A stretch of 43,580 nucleotides of DNA, from NCBI GenBank assembly GCA_001770815.1, contig MESD01000060.1, positions 1-43,580 on the forward strand, in the 5' to 3' direction. The notes below the pieces were generated by a model. That model did not search any database and was not told the origin of the DNA. It saw only the letters and a list, made by a program, of their open reading frames with translations. Below are positions 31,585 to 39,600 of the stretch, one piece after another; the stretch's first letter is position 1, and the number at the start of each line of letters is the position of its first letter. This stretch comes from Burkholderiales bacterium RIFCSPHIGHO2_12_FULL_69_20 (GTDB lineage Bacteria; Pseudomonadota; Gammaproteobacteria; Burkholderiales; Burkholderiaceae_C). A program made the position numbers and the translations under genes.

Positions 31585-31602
31585 CCGATGCCATGGCATC
31601 GG
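31585..31602. repeat. Perfect 18-base palindrome
   Basis: CCGATGCCATGGCATCGG is its own reverse complement. It lies 41 bases after the stop of the ThDP enzyme gene. No T-tract follows on either side, so it may be a protein-binding site rather than an intrinsic terminator. Confidence 0.5.
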
Positions 31603-31668
31603 GGTTGATCCCAGGCCCGACGTGCCTGTCAGCGGTGGCACGGAACTGGCTTGGTCGGTGACAATAAG

Positions 31669-31684
31669 CTGACCATTTGGTTAG
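31669..31684. promoter_or_regulatory. RutR-type operator upstream of the ABC importer
   Basis: CTGACCATTTGGTTAG matches the RutR consensus TTGACCANNTGGTCAA at all positions except the two ends and one inner base (CTGACCA-TT-TGGTTAG; half-sites agree at 6 of 7 when one is reversed). It lies 32 bases before the first importer gene, whose cluster ends with a RutR-like regulator. Binding is inferred. Confidence 0.65.
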
Positions 31685-31716
31685 GTTCTGGTGCCACCGG
31701 CCTCGCGGCCCCGTCC

Positions 31717-32571
31717 ATGAATGCTCCTGATCGGCGCGCCGCCGCCGCACCCACCACACCCATCGCTGCACCCTCCGCCGCGGCGCCCAGCGCTGTCGAG
31801 GTGCGGGGCGCCAGCGTGATCTATCCGTCTGCCCAGGCCAATGATCAGCCGGTGCATGCGCTGTCGGAGATCGATCTGACCATCGCCGCCGGCGAGTTCG
31901 TCTCGCTGATCGGCCCCTCGGGCTGCGGCAAGACCACGCTGCTGCGCGTGATCGCCGACCTGGAGCCGATCACCTCGGGCCAGGTGCTGGTCAACGGCCT
32001 CACGCCGCACGCTGCGCGGCTGGCGCGGGCTTATGGCTACGTGTTCCAGGCGCCGGCGCTGTTCCCCTGGCGCACGGTGCTGGGCAACGTGATGCTGCCG
32101 CTGCAGATCCAGGGCCGGCCCAAGGCCGAGGCGGAAAGCGTGGCGCGTGAGCACCTGGACCGCGTGGGCCTCACCGGCTTCGAGCGCAAGTACCCCTGGC
32201 AGCTGTCGGGTGGCATGCAGCAGCGGGTGTCGATCGCCCGCGCGCTGGGCTTCGAGCCCAAGATCCTGATGATGGACGAGCCCTTCGGCGCGCTCGACGA
32301 GATCACCCGCGACGGCCTCAACGACCAGCTGCAGCAGCTGTGGCAGCGCGAGCGGCGCACGGTGGTGTTCGTCACCCACTCGATCGCCGAGGCGGTGTAC
32401 CTCAGCACCCGCATCGTGGTGATGAGCCCGCGCCCCGGGCGCATCTTGAAGATCATCCCCTCCACGCTGCCCGATCATCGCCACCTGGGCCTGCGCGACA
32501 CGCCCGAGTTCATGGCGCTGGCGCACGAGGTGCGCGAGGGCCTGGCCGACGGGCATGGCCACCACCACTGA
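31717..32571 (+). CDS. ABC importer ATP-binding protein (nitrate/taurine/pyrimidine-precursor type)
   Basis: ATPase of a SsuB/TauB/ThiZ-like importer. Walker A GPSGCGKTTLLRVIADLEP, Q-loop YVFQAPALFPW, signature LSGGMQQRVSIARAL, Walker B ILMMDEPFGALDE and the H-loop FVTHSIAEAVYL are present. 284 residues from ATG 31717, which begins MNAPDRR; the frame is open to 31651 but that segment includes the operator. The permease start overlaps its end. First gene of a five-gene unit running to 36164. Confidence 0.92.
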   Translation: MNAPDRRAAAAPTTPIAAPSAAAPSAVEVRGASVIYPSAQANDQPVHALSEIDLTIAAGEFVSLIGPSGCGKTTLLRVIADLEPITSGQVLVNGLTPHAARLARAYGYVFQAPALFPWRTVLGNVMLPLQIQGRPKAEAESVAREHLDRVGLTGFERKYPWQLSGGMQQRVSIARALGFEPKILMMDEPFGALDEITRDGLNDQLQQLWQRERRTVVFVTHSIAEAVYLSTRIVVMSPRPGRILKIIPSTLPDHRHLGLRDTPEFMALAHEVREGLADGHGHHH

Positions 32572-33475
32572 AGCGACGGCGATGAAGCCTGGTGTGTTGT
32601 CGTTGACCGACCGCCTGCTGCCGGTGGCCACGGTGCTGGCCTTCGTGCTGGCGCTCTGGTACGGCGGCGCGGTGGGCCTGAACCGCGCCGGTGCCATCGA
32701 GCGAATTTTGCCCAACAGCCACCCCAACGGCGACTGGACCACCGCCGACCTGATCACCACCACGCTGAACATGGAGCGCCCGGTGCTGCCCGCGCCGCAT
32801 CAGGTGGCGGCCGATCTGTACAGCAGCCTGGTCGACTGGCCGCTCGATTCACCGCGCAACCTGCTGTACCACGCGGCCGTTACCGCGCAGTCGACGCTGG
32901 TGGGCTTCGTGCTGGGCACGCTGCTGGGCATAGCGCTGGCGGCGGCCATCGTGCACAGCCGCACGCTCGACCGTGCGCTGCTGCCCTGGATCGTCGCCAG
33001 CCAGACCGTGCCGGTGCTGGCCATCGCGCCCATCGTGCTGGTGATCCTGGGCAGCCTGGGGTTCAGCGGCGTGGCGCCCAAGGCCACCATCGCGATGTAC
33101 CTGTGCTTCTTTCCGGTCACGGTGGCGATGGTGCAGGGCCTGCGCGCGCCGCAGCGCATCGAGACCGAGCTGATGCACACCTACGCCGCCAGCCGGTTGC
33201 AGGCCTTCTGGCTGCTGAGGATGCCCTCGGCGCTGCCCTACCTGTTCCCCAGCCTGCGGGTGGCGATCGCCGCCGGCGTGGTCGGCGCGATGGTGGCCGA
33301 GCTGCCCACCGGCGCGCAGGCCGGGCTGGGCGCCAAGCTGCTCACCGGCAGCTACTACGGCAACACCGTGGGCATCTGGTCGGCGCTGGTGATGTCGGCG
33401 CTGCTGGGGCTGGGCCTGACGATGGCCGTGGCCGGCATCGAGCGGCTGGTGCTGCGGCAGCGGAGGGTGGGATGA
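32555..33475 (+). CDS. ABC importer permease 1
   Basis: A BPD_transp_1-type permease of about 306 residues with a first membrane helix near residues 20-40, a periplasmic segment, then five to six helices. The EAA-type loop reads ELMHTYAASRLQAFWLLRMP, followed by AGVVGAMVAELPTGAQAGLG. Start is ATG 32555 (overlapping the ATPase gene) or ATG 32582; neither has a strong ribosome-binding site. Ends in an ATGA overlap with permease 2. Confidence 0.9.
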   Translation: MATTTEATAMKPGVLSLTDRLLPVATVLAFVLALWYGGAVGLNRAGAIERILPNSHPNGDWTTADLITTTLNMERPVLPAPHQVAADLYSSLVDWPLDSPRNLLYHAAVTAQSTLVGFVLGTLLGIALAAAIVHSRTLDRALLPWIVASQTVPVLAIAPIVLVILGSLGFSGVAPKATIAMYLCFFPVTVAMVQGLRAPQRIETELMHTYAASRLQAFWLLRMPSALPYLFPSLRVAIAAGVVGAMVAELPTGAQAGLGAKLLTGSYYGNTVGIWSALVMSALLGLGLTMAVAGIERLVLRQRRVG

Positions 33476-34437
33476 GCCCGGCGGGTTCCTTCGCCCTGCC
33501 GCGCCGGGTCTTGGGCTGGTGGGTGCTGTCGGTGCTGCTGGCCGCGGCACTGGGGTGGGTGGTGCCGGCCGCCGGCACGGTGGACAGCGCCTCGCCGCTG
33601 CACCTGATCGCCCTGCTGGTGGTGGCGGTGGTCGCCGTGGTCAACGTGCGCCAGGTCGCCGCGCTGGACGGCCACCCGCTGCTGGGCACGCTGGCCGCGG
33701 CGCTGTTCGGCGTGTGGATCGTCTATTTCTGGCAGGTGGGCGTCACGCTGTTCGACGTGCCGCGCGTGCTGCTGCCGTCACCGGCGTGGATCGCGCAGAT
33801 GATGGTCGACCGCTGGGACACGCTGGCCGGCGACTTCGTGCAGACGGTGCTCAAGGCGGTGCTGGTCGGCTGGGCGCTGGGCTCGGGCCTGGGGTTTGCG
33901 GTGGGCGTGGCGATCGACCGCGCGCCCTTCCTGCAGCGCGGCCTGCTGCCGATTGCATCGCTCACCAGCACCGTGCCGCTGGTGGCGGTGGCGCCGATCA
34001 TGGTGATGTGGTTCGGCTTCGAATGGCCCAGCAAGGCCGCGGTGGTGGTGCTGATGACCTTCTTTCCGATGCTGGTGGCCACGCTGGCCGGGCTGCAGGC
34101 GGCGGGCAAGCTCGAGCGTGAGCTGATGCACAGTTATGCCGCCAGCTATACGCGCACGCTGATCGACCTGCGCCTGCCGATGGCCATGCCGTTTCTCTTC
34201 AGCGCGCTGAAGGTCAATGCCACGCTGGCGCTGATCGGCGCGATCGTGGCCGAGTTCTTCGGCTCGCCCACCGTGGGGCTGGGTTTTCGCATCAGCACCG
34301 AGGCGGCGCGCATGAACATGGGCCTGGTGTGGGGCGCCATCGTGGTGGCGGCGGTCACCGGCTCGGTGGCCTATGCGCTGCTGGTACAACTGGAGCGGCG
34401 GGTGGCCTTCTGGCATCCCTCGATCCGGGCCCAGTGA
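33472..34437 (+). CDS. ABC importer permease 2
   Basis: A second BPD_transp_1 permease, 321 residues, with ATG 33472 overlapping the stop of permease 1. Three hydrophobic segments precede the transport domain (LKAVLVGWALGSGLGFAVG, STVPLVAVAPIMVMWFGF). The coupling loop ELMHSYAASYTRTLIDLRLP parallels that of permease 1, so the pair probably forms a heterodimer arising by duplication. Two different permeases in one importer is typical of the riboflavin/hydroxymethylpyrimidine/pyrimidine-type NMT1 systems in this class. Confidence 0.9.
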   Translation: MSPAGSFALPRRVLGWWVLSVLLAAALGWVVPAAGTVDSASPLHLIALLVVAVVAVVNVRQVAALDGHPLLGTLAAALFGVWIVYFWQVGVTLFDVPRVLLPSPAWIAQMMVDRWDTLAGDFVQTVLKAVLVGWALGSGLGFAVGVAIDRAPFLQRGLLPIASLTSTVPLVAVAPIMVMWFGFEWPSKAAVVVLMTFFPMLVATLAGLQAAGKLERELMHSYAASYTRTLIDLRLPMAMPFLFSALKVNATLALIGAIVAEFFGSPTVGLGFRISTEAARMNMGLVWGAIVVAAVTGSVAYALLVQLERRVAFWHPSIRAQ

Positions 34438-34504
34438 CGTTTCAAGCGAGTTCTCCCGCCAGGCCCCGGCCTGGTTCTTCCAAACCAAAGCACAGGAGTG
34501 AGCG

Positions 34505-35518
34505 ATGACGGGTTTCACGATCAAGGGGGCCGTGCTGGCCGCCGTTTTGGCAACCACCGGCCTGGCCGCCACCACTGCCGCACACGCCGCCGACAAGGTG
34601 GTGGTGCAGATGAAGTGGGTGCCGCAGGCCCAGTTCGCCGGCTACTACGTGGCCGCCGCCAAGGGCTACTACAAGGCCGAGGGGCTGGACGTCACCATCA
34701 AGCCGGGCGGCCCGGACGTGTCGCCGGTGCAGGTGCTGGCCGGCAACCAGGCCGACGCCATCGTCAACTGGATGCCCGATGCACTGGCCGCGCGTGAAGC
34801 CGGCGTGCCGCTGGTCAACATCGCTCAGATCTTCGACAAGAGCGGGCTGATGCTCACCTGCAAGAAGGCCAGCGGCGTGGCCACGCCGAAAGACTTCAAG
34901 GGCAAGACCCTGGGCGTCTGGTTCGGTGGCAACGAGTACCCGTTCCTGAACTGGATGGCCAAGCTGGGGCTGAAGCCCGATACCGATGTCAAGGTGCTCA
35001 AGCAGGGCTTCAACGTCGACCCGCTGCTGCAGAACCAGGCCGCCTGCATCAGCACCATGATCTACAACGAGTATTGGCAGGTGGTGGACGCCGGCGTGAA
35101 GGAGAGTGACCTGGTCACCTTCTTCTACGAGAAAGAAGGCGTGGCCTCGCTGGAAGACGGCCTGTACGTGCTGGAAGGCAAATTGAAGGACCCGGCCTTC
35201 GTGGCCCGCATGGGCAAGTTCGTCAAGGCCACGCTCAAGGGCTGGAACGATGCGGTGAAGGACCCCGCCGGCGCCGCCAAGATCGTCGTGGCGGCTGATC
35301 CTTCCGGCAGCGCCACGCTGAAGGTGCAGCAGCGCCAGATGGAGAACGTGGCCAAGCTGATCAGCAACGCCGGCACCGCCAAGATGGGCTACCTCGACCC
35401 GGCCGCCTACGAGCGCACGGTCAAGGTGCTGCTGGCTGGTGGCAGCAGCCCGGTGATCAAGAAAGATCCCGGCAAGGCCGCCTACACCCACGTGGTCTTC
35501 GAAGCCTCCAAGAAGTAA
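34505..35518 (+). CDS. NMT1/THI5-like substrate-binding protein of the ABC importer
   Basis: A 337-residue periplasmic binding protein with a signal peptide cleaved near AHAAD. The mature N-terminus VVVQMKWVPQAQFAGYYVA is the NMT1/THI5 family signature, followed by KGYYKAEGLDVTIKPGG and a DVSPVQVLAGNQADAIVNW segment that lines the pocket in this fold. Good ribosome-binding site (CAGGAG) before ATG 34505. Family members bind hydroxymethylpyrimidine precursors, riboflavin or pyrimidines; the adjacent RutR-like regulator and box favour a pyrimidine-type ligand. Confidence 0.88.
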   Translation: MTGFTIKGAVLAAVLATTGLAATTAAHAADKVVVQMKWVPQAQFAGYYVAAAKGYYKAEGLDVTIKPGGPDVSPVQVLAGNQADAIVNWMPDALAAREAGVPLVNIAQIFDKSGLMLTCKKASGVATPKDFKGKTLGVWFGGNEYPFLNWMAKLGLKPDTDVKVLKQGFNVDPLLQNQAACISTMIYNEYWQVVDAGVKESDLVTFFYEKEGVASLEDGLYVLEGKLKDPAFVARMGKFVKATLKGWNDAVKDPAGAAKIVVAADPSGSATLKVQQRQMENVAKLISNAGTAKMGYLDPAAYERTVKVLLAGGSSPVIKKDPGKAAYTHVVFEASKK

Positions 35519-35528
35519 GCCGCGGGCC

Positions 35529-36164
35529 GTGCGTTCGTCGGAGGACGAAGCCCGCAAGGGCCTGATCCGCCAGGCCAACGAGGCGCGCATCCTGGGCGCG
35601 GGCGAGAAGGTCTTCGCCCGCGCCGGTTTCAACGGCGCCACGATGGCGGCCATCGCCGACGAGGCCGGTCTGCCCAAGGCCAACCTGCACTACTACTTCG
35701 GCAGCAAGCTCGACTTGTACCGCGCGGTGCTGGCGCGCACGCTGCACGACTGGCTGGTGCCGCTGGATGGCCTGCAGCCCGAGGCCGATCCGCGCACCGC
35801 GCTGGAGACCTACATCCGCGCCAAGATGGCGATGAGCGCGCAGCGGCCCGATGCCAGCCGCGTGTTCGCCAACGAGCTGCTGCACGGTGCGGCCGTGGTG
35901 GGCGAGCTGATGCGCGGCGAGTTGCGCGCGATGGTGCGCAAGAAGGCCGCGGTGATCGACGGCTGGATCGCTGCGGGCCGCATGGCACCGGTGGATGCGA
36001 CGCACCTGTTCTTCACGATCTGGGCGGCCACCCAAACCTACGCCGACTTCGACGTGCAGGTGCGCGCGGTGCTGGGCCGTGACACGTTGACGCCGCGTGA
36101 CCATCAGCGCGCCACCGAGCATGTGGTGTCGCTGGTGCTGCGCGGCTGTGGGCTGGGTCGTTGA
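35529..36164 (+). CDS. TetR-family regulator, RutR-like
   Basis: A 211-residue TetR protein with GTG start 8 bases after the binding-protein stop. The N-terminal helix-turn-helix (MAAIADEAGLPKANLHYYF) is followed by a C-terminal domain strongly resembling RutR/YcdC: GSKLDLYRAVLARTLHDWL, ASRVFANELLHGA, VIDGWIAAGRMAPVDATHL and IWAATQTYADFDVQVRAVL. RutR of E. coli binds uracil and thymine and controls pyrimidine use. Orthology versus a related paralogue cannot be settled here, so no symbol is given. Likely represses the importer through the box at 31669-31684. Confidence 0.88.
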   Translation: MRSSEDEARKGLIRQANEARILGAGEKVFARAGFNGATMAAIADEAGLPKANLHYYFGSKLDLYRAVLARTLHDWLVPLDGLQPEADPRTALETYIRAKMAMSAQRPDASRVFANELLHGAAVVGELMRGELRAMVRKKAAVIDGWIAAGRMAPVDATHLFFTIWAATQTYADFDVQVRAVLGRDTLTPRDHQRATEHVVSLVLRGCGLGR

Positions 36165-36274
36165 CGACGGGATGTCGCTTTTCGGCTCGTTGCTGCCTAT
36201 ACCGCCTATACCGTCGGTTTAAGGCCGACGGCCGGCGGTTCGCGCGAGGACGAGGCCGGCGGGTGACTGGCTGA

Positions 36275-36370
36275 CTCCATGTCATTCCGGGCCTCCGGCC
36301 CTCCCTTCTTTACCTGCGCAGAGCACGCCCGCCCGGCCCGACGCTCAGGCACCACCGCGGCACGCGGGTT
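36275..36370 (+). repeat. Nested palindromic repeat element, copy 2 (one arm missing)
   Basis: Matches 29719-29814 at 91 of 96 positions, same orientation. The inner hairpin GGGCC TCC GGCCC and the right arm GCAGAGCACGCCCGCCCG are kept, but the left arm that pairs with it in copy 1 is absent (upstream sequence is unrelated), so this copy looks truncated or recombined. It occupies the first half of the 456-base gap between the RutR-like gene and mfd. Confidence 0.8.
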
Positions 36371-36402
36371 TGACAGCCGCGCCAGCGCGCCAGCGGTGGG
36401 TA

Positions 36403-36507
36403 GCCGAGGGCGTCGGGTGAGCGGATGCCGCAGGTAAAGGGGGAGGCTTCAGCCGCAGGGCTGAAGTCGGAGGACACGGAGGCAGCCGCTCACCCGGCGG
36501 CCTCGGC
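36403..36507 (-). repeat. Nested palindromic repeat element, copy 3 (opposite orientation, different stems)
   Basis: Outer arms 36403-36424 and 36486-36507 pair at 20 of 22 positions. The inner stem is CTTCAGCC (36447-36454) with GGCTGAAG (36459-36466), loop GCAG. Between the stems lie GCAGGTAAAG, GGGAGG, CCGCAGG and GACACGGAG, which are also present, in the same order, on the minus strand of copy 1. The stem sequences themselves differ from copy 1. The remaining bases to mfd (36508-36620) show nothing beyond a small GGTGCG/CGCACC hairpin at 36594-36608. Confidence 0.75.
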
Positions 36508-36620
36508 TTTGCGCCGACCCATGAACGGCAGCGCATCAACCAGCACAAGCGTCAGCAAAGAGCCACTTCAAACCATCGGCCATGTGGGCACTAGGTGCGT
36601 CGCGCACCGCGAAGCCCCAA

Positions 36621-39600
36621 CTATTGGGGCGCAGCAGCCACCGGTGGGCCCAAGGCCCGCAGCACATCGCGCACGTACTGCGCCCGGTCCTTGGGGTCGG
36701 CAAACTCGCGCTCGATGCGCAGCTTGTCGTTGCCGGCGAGCTTGATGTTCTTGTTCTTCTGCACCAGCGCGATGATCTTCATCGCGTCGATCGGCGGGTT
36801 GGGGCGGAAGGTGATGTTCATCAGCCGCGGGTTGGCATCGATCTTGGCCACGCCATAGGGCTTGGCCAGCACCCGCAGGCGGTGCGTGTCGAACAGCGTC
36901 TGGCCCTGGGCGGGCAGCTTGCCGAAACGGTCGGTCACCTCTTCGAGCAGCACGTCCAGCTGCTCGGGCCGCTCGGCGGTGGCCAGGCGCTTGTACAGGC
37001 TCAGGCGCACCGCCACGTCGCCGCAATAGGCGTCGGGCAGCAGCGCCGGGGCGTGCAGGTTGATCTCGGTGGTGGCGCCGAAGATGCCGGTGGGGCTCAG
37101 CAGGTCGGGCTCGTGCCCGCTCTTCAGCGCGCGCACCGCTTCGGCCAGCATGTCGTTGTAGAGCTGGAAGCCCACCTCCATCATGTTGCCGCTCTGGTGC
37201 TCGCCCAGCACCTCGCCGGCGCCGCGGATCTCCAGGTCGTGCATCGCCAGGTAGAAGCCCGAGCCGAGTTCCTCCATGCTCTGGATCGCGTCCAGCCGCT
37301 GCTGCGCCTGCTTGGTCAGCGTCTCGGTGTCGGGCACCAGCAGGTAGGCATAGGCCTGGTGGTGGCTGCGGCCCACGCGCCCGCGCAGCTGGTGCAGCTG
37401 CGCCAGGCCGAACTTGTCGGCGCGGCTCATGACGATGGTGTTGGCGCTGGGCACATCGATGCCGGTCTCGATGATGGTGCTGCACAGCAGCAGGTTGTAG
37501 CGCTGGGCGATGAAATCGCGCATCACCGATTCGAGTTCGCGCTCGGGCATCTGGCCGTGGGCGATGGCGATGCGCGCCTCGGGCAGCAGCTCCACCAGCC
37601 GGTCGCGGCGGGCGTTGATGGTGTCGACCTCGTTGTGCAGGAAGTAGACCTGGCCGCCGCGCTTCAACTCGCGCAGCACCGCCTCGCGGATCACGCTGTT
37701 GCCCTCGCTGCGCACGAAGGTCTTGATCGCCAGCCGGCGCTGCGGCGCGGTGGCGATCACGCTCAGGTCGCGCAACCCTTCCAGCGCCATGCCCAGCGTG
37801 CGCGGGATCGGCGTGGCGGTCAGCGTCAGCACATCCACCTCGGCGCGCATCGCCTTGATCGCCTCCTTGTGGCGCACGCCGAAGCGGTGTTCTTCGTCGA
37901 TCACCAGCAGGCCCAGCCGCTTGTACTTGACGTCGGGGCTCAGCAGCTTGTGCGTGCCGACGACGATGTCGACGGTGCCGGCTTCCAGCCCGTCCAGCGC
38001 GATCTTGATTTCCTTGGACGAGCGGAAGCGCGACATCTCGGCGATGCGCACCGGCCACTTGCCGAAGCGGTCGACCAGGGTCTGGTAATGCTGCTCGGCC
38101 AACAGCGTGGTGGGCGCCAGGATGGCCACCTGCTTGCCGCCGATCACCGCGATGAAGGCCGCCCGCAGCGCCACCTCGGTCTTGCCGAAGCCCACGTCGC
38201 CGCAGACCAGCCGGTCCATCGGCTGCGGGCTGACCATGTCCTGGATCACCGCGTGGATGGCCGCGCGCTGGTCGGGCGTCTCCTCGAAACCGAAGCTCGA
38301 CGCGAAGGCTTCGTAGTCGTGCGCCGAATAGCGGTGGGCGTAACCCTCGCGCGCCGCGCGGCGGGCATACAGGTTCAGCAGCTCGGCGGCGGCGTCGCGC
38401 ACCTGCTCGGCGGCCTTGCGGCGGGCCTTCTCCCACTGGCCCGAGCCCAACCGGTGCAGCGGCGCTTCTTCAGCGCTGACGCCGGTGTAGCGGCTGATCA
38501 GGTGCAGCTGGCTCACCGGCACGTACAGCGTGGCCTTGTCCGCATATTGCAAGTGCAGGAACTCGCTGGGGCCCTCGCCCAGGTCGATGTTGAGCAAGCC
38601 CTGGTAGCGGCCGATGCCGTGGCTGGCATGCACCACCGGGTCGCCGATCTTCAGCTCGGACAGGTCCTTGATCAGCGCATCGACGCTGCTGACCTGTTCC
38701 TGCTTGCGGCGCCGGCGGCCCTGCGGCGAGCTGGCAAACAGCTCGGTCTCGGTGATGAACTGGATCGAGATGGCCTGCGCGGGCTCGTGCCAGTGGAAGC
38801 CCGCGGCCAACGGCGCCGCGGTGATGCAAAACTTCTGATCGCTGGCCTCGAACTCGGCCAGCGTCTTCACGCTGGGGGGCTCGATCTTGTGGTCGCGCAG
38901 CAGCTCGAGCAGGCTCTCGCGCCGGCCGTCGCTCTCGGCGACGATCAGCACCCGGTGCGGCGTGCTGTCCAGGTGTTTGCCCAAGGCCGACAGCGGCTCG
39001 GTGGCGTTGCGGTCGGCCGCCACGTCGGGCAGCGGGCGGGCCCAGTCGACCGGATCATGGCCACGCAGCGCCAGCGTGGCATGGCGGTTGGCGTTGGTGA
39101 AGAATTCTTCGCTGCGCTGAAAGATCTCTTCGGGCGCCAGCACCGTGCGGTCGGGATCGGCGGCGATGAACCGGTGGCGCTCGCGGGTGTCGGTCCAGAA
39201 GTGCTCGAGCGCGGCGTCCACCTCGCCGTGCAGCACCAACTGCGCGGCGTCACCGAGGTAGCTGAAGATCGTGCCCGGCTCGTCGAAGAACAGCGGCAGG
39301 TAGTACTCGATGCCGGCCGTGGCGATGCCCTGCGCGATGTCCTTGTAGATGCGGCTCTTGGTCGGGTCGCCTTCGAGCTTTTCGCGCCAGCGCTGGCGGA
39401 AGGTGGTGCGCGCCGCCTCGTCCATCGGGAACTCGCGGCCTGGCAGCAACCGCACCTCGGGCACCGGGTACAGGCTGCGCTGGCTGTCGGGGTCGAAGGT
39501 GCGGATCGAGTCGACCTCGTTGTCGAACAGGTCGACCCGGTAGGGCACCAGCGAGCCCATCGGAAACAGGTCGATCAGCCCGCCGCGCACGGCATATTCA

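Noticed and set aside
31544-31716. TPP (THI-box) or FMN riboswitch before the NMT1-type importer
   Set aside because: I looked for the CUGAGA core and the conserved FMN-element blocks and did not see them; a RutR-type box was found instead.
36594-36608. GGTGCG/CGCACC hairpin as terminator of mfd
   Set aside because: Only a six-base stem and no T-tract on the minus strand; too weak to call.
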